Positions 16,365 to 27,320 of a DNA stretch of 64,000 nucleotides are shown here, in pieces. Made by a program: the position numbers and the translations under genes. This stretch comes from Acanthacorydalis orientalis (Eukaryota; Arthropoda; Insecta; Megaloptera; Corydalidae), in the NCBI GenBank assembly GCA_034766995.1, contig CM068315.1:11195010-11259009 (forward strand), read 5' to 3'. Within the stretch, counting starts at the first letter, position 1. Each line of letters opens with the position of its first letter. The notes beneath the pieces were generated by a model. It searched no databases. It was not told where the DNA came from and saw nothing but the letters and a program-made list of their open reading frames with translations.

Positions 16365-17265
16365 GAATGCGCTTTCACAAATGATTTTTTTTCACCGCAC
16401 AAACCACACAAAAATTCTCTTTAGAAATGTTCAATAAATCATTATTTATTGTTTTCGAATTTTGGTTATATGTACGAGGGTCGTTTGATAAGTATGGTAA
16501 AAAAGCAAGTAAACATCGTTTTTTTGGAAAAAATCGGTTTTATCTCACAACATAGTCTCCATTGAAAGCTACACACTTGGTCCAGCGAATTTGCAAAATA
16601 CGCACTGACGGCGACGATGGCGTTCTCATGCGACGAGAATTTCTTCCCACCGAGCCAAATTTTCAAGTTTAAAAAGAGGAAGATGTTGCACAGGGCCAGG
16701 TGCAGAGATAGGGTGTATGAGGAATTAATTGGATACCTAATTAGTGCAATTTTGCTATTATGACGGTCGATTTGTGGGATGGCATGTCCTGATGAAAGAT
16801 TACTTTTTTGTGCGGCAATTTTGGCCGTTCTTGTTTCAGCTCTTCTTTCAAACGATCCAATAATTTTCCATAATAGACTCTTGTTATTGTTTTTATCTTC
16901 TTTAAATAGTCGATCAGGATGATTCATTGTGAATTCCAATAAACATTATCCATCTCCTTCCTAGCCGACAAAACGGTCTTCACCTTCTTCGCCTCAATTT
17001 CACCAGTCATTATCCACTGCTTCGACTGCTACTACGACTTTGGTGTGTAGTGATGGATCCATGTTTCCACGTCGCTTTTGGCTGAAATTTTTCCTATGCT
17101 AGTTTGAAAAGTGACACTTGATAGCCGTAACGTTACCAAATGAATGGTAACGCCATTTCATAGAAATATACCAGACTTATCAAACGACCCCCGTATTTCG
17201 ATGACAATATAAATTTCAGAGCGCCAAGCTATAGAAAAATCTCATATTGAACATGTGTATTTTTT
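16365..17265 (+). repeat. Dispersed repeat R, copy 2, split by mariner C1
   Basis: The left part (16365-16474: 'gctttcacaaatg', 'gttcaataaatcat') and the right part (17194-17265: 'tttcgatgacaatata', 'gagcgccaagc') align with the uninterrupted R copies at 38005 and 40222. The interruption is exactly mariner C1 plus one TA. Confidence 0.55.
16475..17193 (-). mobile_element. Mariner group C deletion derivative (copy C1)
   Basis: 719 bp. TIRs are CGAGGGTCGTTTGATAAG on the left and CGGGGGTCGTTTGATAAG (reverse complement) on the right, with a TA duplication. On the minus strand it carries mariner catalytic-domain sequence: readable pieces include LNLKIWLGGKKFSSHENAI near the 3' end. The entire DNA-binding region and the first catalytic aspartate region are missing, because the 5' leader is joined directly to codons matching the sequence after that aspartate. 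A second deletion near the C-terminus removes codons between AYFA and the terminal RWTKC region. The 157-codon minus-strand open frame spans a frameshift, so much of it is not the true reading frame. Confidence 0.88.
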
Positions 17266-18448
17266 TCTTTTATAGGTATTACAAATTATATACATTTTTT
17301 CATAAGCAATTATATTTTTAATTTAATCAATTTTCAATTTCTGTAAATCTCTTCATTTTATAGAAACGAAATTGTATTTTCAGAAATATTTTCTTTCTTC
17401 AAAATGTAAATAAAATTAATGGGTATAATTTTAAATAGTTATATTGCTGTTTGGAATTTTAAATGAAAAGTTATGTACTGTTTAATGTAGGTTATTTAAT
17501 GATGTACTGAAAATATAGAAATTGTTAAGTAGATATATTTAATTTCGAGATAATTATATACGGTTTTAATAAGAATATTCATCATTTAAATAATTATAAT
17601 TATTTATATAAAAATATTAAAACACTCTTCAGCATGTAGATATATAAATGTGCCATTTACATAAACGCACAGACTGTAATGAATATAATTTATTCTCGGT
17701 ATCAATGTTATTGTTTTTAGGGTGTAATGAAAAGGTCATATAATAAAATGACACGCAATACATATATAATATGCTTCATGTCTTTTCTGTGCTACTGATT
17801 CTCCGCACATTGTACATTATGTACATTCACTGTGGGATAAAAGTAAATACGATGATATTTATCAGTTTGTAAATAAGGTTTGATACATGAAAATTTATGT
17901 ACTACTTTTGATTAGGAAATAGATTTAGATATATATATATATATATATAAGATTTAATTTTTGACAATCCTCGATAAAACTCTTTCAGAATTTCTTACAA
18001 TTAGAACAAACCAGTTCTATTTTTCTATTTAGCTCTTAAGAATTTTCTAAGCTATATTTCTTTTAACTTACCTATTGTCTTTTCGAGTTTGTTCATATTT
18101 CTTGCATGCTATTAAGTCATTTTAGGTGTACTTCTGTTGTCTTCTCATTTAGTAATCAGTTTTGTTTATCTCCGTTTGAAATTCTTTATTACTTATAGTT
18201 ATTATTTTTGTAACTTCTTTTTGTTTTTGTATTAATTCTATCCATCTTTTATCTCTAAATATCTCCTTGTTATCTCTAATATTTTTCTTTCCATATGTGT
18301 CTACGTTACATGAATTATAACTTGAATTATAGGCCGATGATTATTTTTGTATTTAAATTTATATTTCATTTTCATACTGAAACACAATGTATTCTATACA
18401 TTGATCCAATACTTTTTAGATAAAATGGAATTTAATTTCATTTTCCAT
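17266..18448. other. AT-rich sequence with a short (TA)n tract
   Basis: (TA)n lies near 17930-17949. No gene or element terminus was recognised. Confidence 0.5.
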
Positions 18449-18613
18449 TAGATGTACACATTAATTCGCTTTATTTAAATTGAATCAATCATAACTTAGC
18501 TTTAACTTAAATATTTCTCTCTTCGTTTTAAGATTTTGAAGTGCCAATTTTAACATTCAAAAACACTCTAACCAAATAATTGGCATAATCTCACAAAACA
18601 GTATTGAATACGA

Positions 18614-20297
18614 TGACGTCCGAAAAGCAGCATAGACATTGCATGATTTTCGCATTCCAGTTGAAAAAAAATACTATCGAAGCCGCGAAAATGATTTATT
18701 CAGCTTTGGGGGAAAGTGCTGTGACGCATAAAACATGCAAAAAAGTGGTTTCAAAGGTTTTAGAGTCGCGATTTTGATTTTTACGATTGAGAACATCCAA
18801 GACAACTGAAAAATTGAAGAATTTCGAGGAGCTTGAGCACCTGTTGATACTTTTACGGTGGACATTTCAGAGGCGGTACTTTTGTTATCCGAGGGCTCTC
18901 TTCGCAGTCTCTCAGGTGGCAGTAATCTATCTAAAATGTATTAATTGTATAAACATTATTGTTTATACAATTACGCATTAATTGTATTAACATTCTTGTT
19001 GGCTAAGGTGCCAGTATCTCCATATCTGACGAATTCTATCTTTGCTTATTGATTCACCTTCTTCTTTTGCTTATTGAAGATCGATGTATGAAGTATGATG
19101 GATCTGCGGATCAGTAATCATCTTTCTCAGACTTTTTCATAAAATTCATTAGAATGATAAGGTCGATAATTTTTTTCATTTTTATATTACTAATGTCAGT
19201 CTAACTTTTCCATTTATTTGTTATACTACTGTCACTGCTGTTGTTTTAATGATAGTATCTATTTAACTTACTACAAGTGGATCTATTAAATCGTTTAATA
19301 AATTATAAACATGATTTCATATTGCTTAAATCTAGAGATGGCATCTGTATTTCTCGTTTTCCTCGAAAAGTATCCACTTTTGGAATAAAATCATTTTCCA
19401 ACCATTCACTATCATCATCAAAGTTATTATCATCGCTCTCGTCGCCAGAATCCCGCCGAAAACCAATGGCAGCCAAAGTAATGCATACGTGACGCCAGTC
19501 GTGAAAGGGATTACCTCACTAAGACTGAACAGGAACTCGCTCAATAACTCGGAGTTACTTAACAGGCAATTTCTTATCGTCTGGGAAAAATTCAAAAGCT
19601 AGGCCGATGGATTGAACATAAGCTCAGTCTGAAAAACAAAGAAAGAACTTGCGATATGGCCATGTCCTCGGTCACAAAGTTCAACAGGAAGGATTTTTGT
19701 ATAAAATCATAACTGGAGATAAAAAAATTGGTTTTTACGATAATTGTAATCACCTAAAATCATGGGTTACTCCCGGTGAACCATTAACATTGACTTCGAA
19801 ACCAAATATTCACACCCAAAGAGTGTTAATGTGTATTTGATGCGACATTAAGGGTGTATAGTGTATTATAAGTTGTTCGGACCTAGTCAGGCTGTAAGTT
19901 CAGAGCGTTAACAACAACAGCTAATCCGTTTAAGTGATGAAGTAGAGAGAAAAACACCATTCACTGACGAGGGAACAAGGAAAGTTATTTTGCAGTTCGA
20001 CAACGCTCGGCTACACGTCACGAAAGAGACCAAAGACATTATTTGTTCGTTAAGTTGAGGTGTTATTCCACATGCGGCGGATTCACTGGATCTAACCCCG
20101 TCAGATTATCACCTATTCCGATCGCTCCAGCGTCACCTGTTTGATACCCATTTTAAAAAAGTGGAAGAGATCTAAAAATGCATTGATGACTTCATCGATT
20201 AAAAACAGACACGTTTTTTTCGACAACGAATTCGTCAATTATTCGACAGATAAAGGAAAGTTATACAAAATAATGTGGGAATATTTGAAGATTGAAA
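18614..20297 (+). pseudogene. Mariner transposase (group D), inactivated and split
   Basis: The N-terminal part begins MTSEKQHRHCMIFAFQLKK near 18614 and continues to the acidic linker (FEELEHLL, about 18825-18848). After the interruption the protein resumes near 19520 (TEQELAQ, then AISYRLGKIQKLGRWIEHKL). The catalytic core follows: the ITGDKK region carries the first aspartate near 19708; VILQFDNARLHV carries the second at about 19990-20025; and LTPSDYHLFRSLQ carries the third at about 20093-20130. The spacing between the last two is 34 residues, as in mariner DD34D enzymes. Several frameshifts and stops are present, for example in the codons before GVIPHA. The product cannot be made intact. 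Confidence 0.85.
18865..19515 (-). mobile_element. Foreign segment inside mariner D1, possibly piggyBac-derived
   Basis: This ~650-bp block separates two parts of the D1 transposase. Boundaries are approximate and I found no clear TIR or duplication. On the minus strand, about 19495 down to 19308, there is an acidic open stretch (GDESDDNNFDDDSEWLENDF then IPKVDTFRGKREIQMPSLDL). It resembles the acidic N-terminal part of piggyBac-type transposases preceding the P-x-F-x-G motif. A palindrome-like piece 'attaattgtat...' lies near 18938-18990. The piggyBac identification is tentative. Confidence 0.35.
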
Positions 20298-20574
20298 TGT
20301 ATTCCATTTTTCCGTAAATAAACATTAATTTAGTATAAAAATGGCAGCTAATTAATTTGTTCACTCAATAGGTAAATTTAAAAACGCTACTTGCTACTAA
20401 TTCATCATAATTCTGTTTTCTTAACAACCACTTCAATTAATGATTCTTTTTGTGTAATAGCTTCACGTAAAGAAATATTCTGCGTAATTTCTTTAACTTT
20501 TGTTAATTTTATTTTCTTGTTATATGAAAATATGCTCATCAAGGTAATTTTAATTGTTGTACACATCCATACTT

Positions 20575-20576
<2 letters not shown>

Positions 20577-20648
<72 letters not shown>
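20577..20648. repeat. (TA)n microsatellite
   Basis: About 72 bp of pure (TA)n directly precedes the RTE-like LINE fragment. Confidence 0.95.
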
Positions 20649-20650
<2 letters not shown>

Positions 20651-20880
20651 TGGGGAATATTTCAAGAAGAGAAGACAAACTATGGACAGTAGAAATTATT
20701 AACTGGGAACTAAGGAATATAAAAAGACCAGGAAAGAGACAGGCGAGATAAGGAAATTAAAAAAATTATTCGAAATCAGTGGAAACATGAGGCATTCAGT
20801 TGTACAAAATGGAAGAGGCCTTTATCCAACAGTGGATTGACAGAGGTTGATGATGATGATAATGATGATGTTGAAGTTTA
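20649..20880 (+). mobile_element. RTE-type LINE 3' fragment
   Basis: The extreme C-terminus of an endonuclease/reverse-transcriptase polyprotein is readable in two frames: SRREDKLWTVEIINWELRN, RPGKRQAR, then KEIKKIIRNQWKHEAFSCTK, then EEAFIQQWIDRG. This matches the common R(R)x(D)xRWT...RPxxRWxDDI...W...EEAFxQQWxxxG ending of RTE/BovB-like elements. It is followed by a (GATGAT)n-type tail at about 20848-20872, typical of RTE 3' ends. The element is 5'-truncated at the (TA)n tract, as expected for incomplete reverse transcription. Confidence 0.75.
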
Positions 20881-21839
20881 TATATGTATAATTCAGTTTG
20901 ACTGAAATTTTTAAATTATCATCTATTATTTCATTACATTTATTGTTATTTTTTGTTTTTGTGTCTTACTAGTTCAGTTTTTTTTAAAAAAAATTATCTA
21001 TATTAAATCATTTATATATTTATTGTATTCTAATCTTTCAAATATTTTCGAAAAAAAACAATCTTATTCAAGAAATGTCAAAATTGTCCGAAATCTACGT
21101 GTGGTACTTTTTAGTTATAAAGGTGTTGACATAGCTGATATTTATAATAAATCATTTTAAATAAACTGTTATTTCGAATGTTTTCTAAAACATGGTTAAA
21201 CATGCTTTTAACTATTTGATGGTTTCTAAAAGAGAAAATAGTACTTTACAGTGTTTTTTTTTATTTTTCAATACAGTTTTTTAATTATATTTGTTTAGAA
21301 CGGAAATAGCAGAAAAATTCTAAATAAAACGCTATTTATAATTATAGTTCTTGATACTGTGTGTCGTGGGATTCTGAAAAGATAGTAATGGAATAGGTAG
21401 TATAGGTACATGAAGTAGCAATAATCACAGTTATCAGTAATGATCACAATGAATAATATTTAAAATGATTAATAATGTAAATACAATATTTGGTTAGAAT
21501 TTTTTATGCGGTTTATGAAACTGTGAAAATAAATTTGTAAAATATAATAATAAATTTATAAAATATAATTTGATTTCTAAGTATTGATATAGTTATTCAT
21601 AACCGTCGAATGGTGTAATTGTAATAATAACAACATTGAAAATCTTTAAAAATGTTAACACGGGCTGAAATAAATTATATAATAATTTTCTTTGAAGTAA
21701 ACTCTTTGCGGATTTATATAAAATCGTCATATGTCACAAAATTTTACTGTTTCTGATTTCTTTTATTATTCGTCTCCTCTTATTTTAATTTCTCAAATGT
21801 ACAAAAACGTTTTCTTTTATAAACGATTTTAATTTCGAG
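20881..21839. other. AT-rich sequence, nothing specific seen
   Basis: No ORF of note, transposon end or RNA gene was recognised. Confidence 0.5.
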
Positions 21840-22095
21840 AAAAAAGTCATACGGCGCCAGATCAGGAATGTAGGGGGTTGTTCAAACACGGTGGTGTTTT
21901 TTTGAAGTTACAAACTGGTGGAAAGCGAAATGTGCGGCAGCGCGTTGTCATGATGACGAATCCAGTTTGATGTAATCTTCGAGCGAACACAATTGACGCG
22001 TTTTCTCAGACTCTTCAAGACTTCTTTATAAAATTGTTGAATCACAGTTTGCTTTAAAGATACTGTTGTTTAAGAACCATGCCATCAATGTAATA
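21840..22095 (-). pseudogene. Mariner transposase fragment (group G)
   Basis: On the minus strand the sequence reads SLKQTVIQQFYKEVLKSLRK, then WIRHHDNALPHISLS with the second catalytic aspartate, then a region matching the PPYSPDLAPxDFFLF motif across a frameshift. This is the middle of a DD34D mariner transposase. No TIR is identifiable on either side. It differs from groups A-F and is a single old fragment. Confidence 0.75.
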
Positions 22096-22683
22096 AAATA
22101 AGCCATTATTTGATTCTGATATCGATGAAATGGGAATCGTGGAATTTATTTCTGTTTCGAAATTATATTGAAAACTATTGAAAGTAATTAATTATGTTTC
22201 AACAAAAGTTTCGTACTGATTCTATATTCATTTTTCGATGTGACGAAAAATCTTAATTAATAAAGTTTCAGATAAAATGAATAAAACGATGAGGAAATTA
22301 AGCAAAACGTTTGTATTAATTAACGACAATTTTATTCAAAATGAGTATAACGGTCGAACGTCGCAGTGTTATACAATAAATGATATTATGCCTGCCTGAA
22401 ATGATTCGAATTTTTATACTTATTGAAGTAATTTGAGCCAAAATATGAGTAAAAGTATTATAAGTGTTCTAAATATCATATGTAATATATCTATAATTAC
22501 TGTAGTAAATAATTGTCTCTAAAATAAATCCATTTGTTAAAAAATTAAAATGTATTCGATGTTTATAATATCACATACATCAATAAATATATCATTATAT
22601 TTCATCAGTTCACTACTGAAGAAAAGCCTTTTTGGCATTTTTTATTTCTATGGATTCAATGCCCTTTTTCATAAATTTGCAAT
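22096..22683. other. AT-rich sequence, nothing specific seen
   Basis: No recognisable gene or element. Confidence 0.5.
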
Positions 22684-22684
22684 A

Positions 22685-22739
<55 letters not shown>

Positions 22740-22756
22740 ATGTGTGTGTGTGTATG
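22684..22756. repeat. (TA)n/(TG)n compound microsatellite
   Basis: (TA)n to about 22729, then (TG)n with 'tatg' interruptions. Confidence 0.95.
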
Positions 22757-23254
22757 CCAATAAATTTAGCAGAATATTAATTTCATTTAAGCACTTTAAC
22801 ATATTAGCATATGATAATTTTTTGTGCTTTTGAATTCTAAATATTTTCGATTTTTTTTTGTAAAAAATATAATTGTATTTCAAGGTAGACAGATAGAAAA
22901 AGTATTACTGTTTTGATATTTAGAGACCTATTCGTTCATACATTTTTCATGCTAATAAATATTACCGAAAAGTATAATTAGAAATAATTTGTAACTATTA
23001 TTAAATGAATAAAAAAATGAACATTTTAAATTAATACCTTGTTCATTTAAGTTTCACATGTATTTTTTGTGTAATAATTTCTCGAGTTTTAAAAACGTGC
23101 ATAACCTTTTTATTTTTATCTTGGTTCTTTTATTACTGTTCCTTCGGGATAATTAAAATCTTTTAAACATGGCTGAGTAAGCGCCTATAACATTCGATTA
23201 CTAACCAGTGTGTTATTCATTTTAATTAGTTTTTGTAACATATTCCACATTATA

Positions 23255-23822
23255 TTAGGCTGGTAGAAAAATAATTGCGGTTTTTGACCTTCAAATTCAA
23301 ATACATTTACAGTTTTTTGATTTTCCTAGCTGTTTTATGAGGTCCAGAACTGTTGGATGACTAATGCCTATCTTTTGTGCAAGCTCTATAATTGTGTGTG
23401 CTTCTGATTCAACTAACGCATTCAGTTGGTCGTTATGAATTGAAGGACGCCTGCGATCTTCTTCATATTCAAGGCTCTCATCCCTAGCATGCAATTTTTG
23501 AAACCATCATTGCACCGTACGTTTCTTAACAATACACATACCAAAAACATTATTTAGTTAACGAGCAGTTTCTGCTACTTTACCACTCGTTTTGAACTCA
23601 AATTGCTCTTATTTGCTCCTTTTCTATCTTTAATTCAATAGCCCAATTCGAAGCAAAATTAATAAAAAAACCAAAGTTGATTTTACCAAAATACAGACCA
23701 AAAAAATGAACTTTAAAATGATGTTATCATCAACACGATGAAATGATACTTTCATTGAAAAAAATAAAGTTAGAATTCAGAAAGCAAAATCCTCCTTAAT
23801 TATCATTTCCCTAAGAACCTAA
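23255..23822 (-). mobile_element. Mariner group A deletion derivative (copy A4)
   Basis: 568 bp, TA-flanked, TIRs TTAGGCTGGTAGAAAAATAA (left) and TTAGGTTCTTAGGGAAATGA (reverse complement of right). On the minus strand the second helix-turn-helix region is still open for 65 codons (23297-23494: HARDESLEYEEDRRRPSIHN, then LAQKIGISHPTVLDLIKQLG). That stretch then runs straight into the 3' end without a catalytic domain. The upstream first helix-turn-helix codons (23495-23640) carry stops, and the expected start codon is mutated. Same junction as A1, A2, A7 and A8. Confidence 0.9.
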
Positions 23823-24384
23823 TATAAAGATGTCTTATTTGACAAACAAAAAGTAATAAATGTTTTTGAAAGCTTTGTAAAATAAGTTAATAAAAATATT
23901 AATGTTGATATATATCTGACTAGTTTAAACTTTTTTATTTTTTTAACAAAATATTTTACTTTAACCAATTAAAAAATGTTTACTTAAATTTTTATAAGAA
24001 ATGTTCTAATGGTTGAATAAAATAAATAATGATAAAGTTTATAGTGAGTTCAAAATTTAATTCCGTCGACCGTTTCGTGTTTTTAAATTTTAATTAAAAA
24101 ATTCAAAAGACGTTGATATTATTTGTAGCAAGATGTTGAAAATATAAGGTTCATGTATATATCTCTCTTAACCTACTTTTTCACAAGACACAAGTTAAAT
24201 GTAAGCATAGTAGAAGAATGTTCAAATACAGCGTACACGCATGATTTATTCTTTTCAGTTAAGAAATGTGTTCCAGCTGAATTATGCCGGACCTATTGTT
24301 GTTATGGTATCAGTAGGTCTTTCATTTAGGAATCCGATGACAACAAACGAAAGTATGTATACAGTAAACGTCTCTGTGTAAAGT
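23823..24384. other. AT-rich sequence, nothing specific seen
   Basis: No recognisable gene or element. Confidence 0.5.
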
Positions 24385-24389
24385 TATAC

Positions 24390-24407
24390 ACACACACACA
24401 CGCACAC

Positions 24408-24456
<49 letters not shown>

Positions 24457-24472
24457 ATGTATATATATTTGT
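24390..24472. repeat. (CA)n/(TA)n microsatellite
   Basis: (CA)n at about 24390-24409 leads into (TA)n and 'tatg' repeats. Confidence 0.95.
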
Positions 24473-24699
24473 CGATACGAAAATTTATATTTATATACCA
24501 AACGTGTAGGAAGGATACACAATCTATGAATATACATGAACATCACTGTAAATATACCAACAAATCATTTTGAATGAACGTATTTTTTCAAGATGACAGG
24601 AATTTATTGTTTGTATGGTTTTTTTTCTTCAAAAAATAGAGTTTGATAATACATAGAGATAATTTTTATATCGATAACAGTATATTTTTTTTATTATAC

Positions 24700-24780
24700 T
24701 AAGAGGCTCTGCCCTCATTCGTCGACCCCCGGAGAGGATTCACCCCCCGTTCGCTGACGCTCACTTTCCTCTAAAAAATT
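24700..24780. other. Short GC-rich block of unknown origin
   Basis: About 75 bp ('ggctctgccctcattcgtcg', 'gaccccc', 'cacccccc', 'gttcgctgacgctcac') stands out sharply from AT-rich flanks. It has no ORF or recognised motif. It could be an end of an undescribed dispersed repeat. Confidence 0.3.
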
Positions 24781-24939
24781 ACAGAAATTCGCAAATTATA
24801 TGCATAAATAATCTGCATAAAATATAAGTCGTAATTTGTTTATTGGAACAGTTTATAAAAATTAACAACAAAATACAATGTTAAAATGTGTAACAATTTT
24901 TTACTCTATGAGTGAATACAATATTTTGAATAATTTTCT

Positions 24940-25786
24940 TATCAATTTCAATACTGGTTTCAAAATTTTCATAATAAAAACAAATGCCTGATGATGGGAG
25001 GGTCGTGGACGCCCTTCAACTATAGACAATAATGATTTAAGAACCATTATTGAAGCGGACCCACGTAAAACAACTCGAGAAGTGGCAGAAGAACTCAATG
25101 TTGATTATTCAACAGTCGTTTGACATTTTATCCTAATTGGAAAAACAAAAATTTGGATAAATTAGTGCCGTACGAACTAAACGAACATTAAGCAGTTCGG
25201 CGATACGAAGTCTGGTCTGGTAACAAAAATGATCTCTTTTTTATAGCATTGTCACATGTGATGAAAAGTGGATTCTCTACATCAATCGGAAACGTTCATC
25301 ATAGTGACTAGACTGGAAACAACACCAAAACTGTTTTCTAAACTGAAGCTTCATGAAAAAAAGATTATGGTCACTTTTCGGTAGTCGTCAAGTGGCATCA
25401 TTCACTACAACAAGTCACAAAATCTTAGTGAAACAATAACAACATAAAATATTATCAGAAAATTGAAAAAATGTATGAGAAGTTGCATCGTTTATGACCA
25501 GCATTATTCAATCGAGGAGGAATTCTTTTTCATGACAACACCCGACCACACATCTCACAAATGGCTTTAAAAAACTTAAGCATCAGCTCAAAGCGCTTTC
25601 GATGAATTAGTTAATTCCAGGACTCCAGAATTATATCTTGTAGGAATAAACAAACTTGTTTCCCGTTGGGAGAATTATGTGCAGGCCAGTGGTATTTATT
25701 TTGATTAATAAATATAATTTTTAACTAATATATACGTCTTTATACTCGATACGAAAAAACCGCAATTATTTTCGCACCAACCTATT
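24940..25786 (+). mobile_element. Mariner, group A-related, 5'-truncated (copy A5)
   Basis: The right TIR reads 'cgcaattattttcgcaccaa' followed by 'ccta'. The left end is lost near 24940. The transposase remnant covers the second helix-turn-helix (DPRKTTREVAEELNVDYSTV), the first aspartate region (IVTCDEKWILYINRKRS) and the second (GGILFHDNTRPHISQMALKN). The third-aspartate region is deleted: after KNLSISSK the sequence continues at AFDELVNSRTPELYLVGINK. The C-terminal IYFD and stop codon remain at about 25710. Multiple stops. It belongs with A6 to a Hsmar1/cecropia-like subfamily rather than with A1-A4. Confidence 0.85.
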
Positions 25787-26589
25787 AGTTTTTTGATATA
25801 TCAAGAAATATTTTATAAAATTAACACAAGAGTTTATTTTCAAAGCAATTCTCTTGTATTGTAGTTAATCGCCACAATAATAAAGAAATGATTAATATTT
25901 AAAAGTGTAATAAGATTAAAATAAATTTTAAAATAAAATAAGTAAAACATAGTTGAATTCTATTTCAAACTTTTGATGTAAATGAAAATAGAAGCAAACT
26001 TTACACGTACTTAATCGTTTTTAAATCGATAAAAATAAATAACAAAGAAATATATAAAAATCTCTCATGTTTAATTTTTTTGTGTGCTATTTTATTATCA
26101 CTATATTAAACTATTTTCTAAATTGTATTTTACGAGAAGATTCCTCCTCGAGACACATTAATTGCCAACTTATTAATCAAAAGACTTCGTTCAGTTTCAC
26201 ACGTATGTATGTAAGTAAAGTGAACAAAGAGTACTGTCTCTCGTTTTGAACTCAATGAACGGTAATGTAATATCTCGTTTATCAAACGACTATGATATTT
26301 TCTATAGAGCTACATGTTTACTATCATCTTTTTTCTTTTTTGAAAAAAATGAAACTCTTTGTAACATTGAAACGAGGAGAAAAGTATCGTTCATAAAGTC
26401 ACCAATAAAATTAAACGGTTTGCTGCACTGGATAGTCTGCTATAAACGAGAGACGGTTCGATTTACAAGCAAAGCTTTACGATAAATTATGATCGCGATA
26501 ACCACTGTCCCATGTATTTTCATAGTTGATTACTTCTGTACTGCAAAATACATGGCATTTATTTATATATCACTGATGTGTATAAGCAA
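25787..26589. other. AT-rich sequence without recognisable gene
   Basis: Open frames at 26067-26249 and 26246-26485 (+) have no recognisable domain or supporting features. Confidence 0.5.
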
Positions 26590-26612
26590 TTATACATACA
26601 CACATACATGCA

Positions 26613-26701
<89 letters not shown>

Positions 26702-26702
26702 G
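26590..26702. repeat. (CA)n/(TA)n microsatellite
   Basis: 'cacatacatgcatatatg' leads into about 80 bp of (TA)n. Open frames on both strands here are repeat artefacts (YIYI). Confidence 0.95.
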
Positions 26703-27072
26703 CGGGCCTTTGTGTATTTTTGCATATGAAAATAGGTATGTGTAAATCAAAATGAAACAAATAGTCTGTCATTCTGTTCAATTCAAAAAATATAAAATTT
26801 ATTTCGTTTTATTTAATTTTCCTATATCAAGCTTTTCACATTATTTCGTGTATTGAAATTAAATTGATTTGTAAACAGTACTATTTTTCCAACTAATTAA
26901 TTTGATAAACAGTTTTCATCCAGAAAGTTTTAAATCTTTCAAATAAGTATCTTATTGTTTCATCCATATCTTCATATTTTCATGTTTTCATTATTCTCTG
27001 CAAACTTACATAAATATACTTTTTATTTGATGTTATATTTCATGTAAGAATTTTCAGTCTGTGGTAGAAGAT

Positions 27073-27076
<4 letters not shown>

Positions 27077-27137
<61 letters not shown>
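27077..27137. repeat. (TA)n microsatellite
   Basis: About 60 bp of pure (TA)n. Confidence 0.95.
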
Positions 27138-27139
<2 letters not shown>

Positions 27140-27320
27140 ACATGTTTTTTTTTATATATATTTGAGAAAACAATTTCCTTACTTTAATCTCTTTACTTTA
27201 ACGATTTTCCACATCTGATAATAATAACTTCTATACAAAAATATTTACCAAAATATTCCATTCCAAAAATATTTATAACTTTTCTTTTCAGAACGATAAA
27301 AAAAAACAATACGTTTTACT

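Larger units (their letters stand above)
18449..20369 (+). mobile_element. Mariner group D, full length but interrupted (copy D1)
   Basis: Ends resemble the group D TIR: left 'ttagatgtacacattaattc', right 'aattaatttgttcactcaa'. Without a foreign segment at roughly 18865-19515 the element would be about 1.27 kb, normal for mariner. It carries the only copy of the group D catalytic region in the window. A 10-bp direct repeat AAAAAAGTGG occurs at 18739-18748 and 20155-20164, close to the two breakpoints of the deletion seen in D2-D4. Confidence 0.82.

Noticed and set aside
16466..16939. 157-codon minus-strand open frame as an intact gene
   Set aside because: It lies inside mariner C1. It changes from the wrong to the right transposase frame because of an indel, and it runs through the TIR.
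20391..20751. Open frames with YIYIYI stretches around 20.4-20.75 kb
   Set aside because: Driven by the (TA)n tract at 20577-20648. The downstream codons belong to an RTE LINE tail, not to a new gene.
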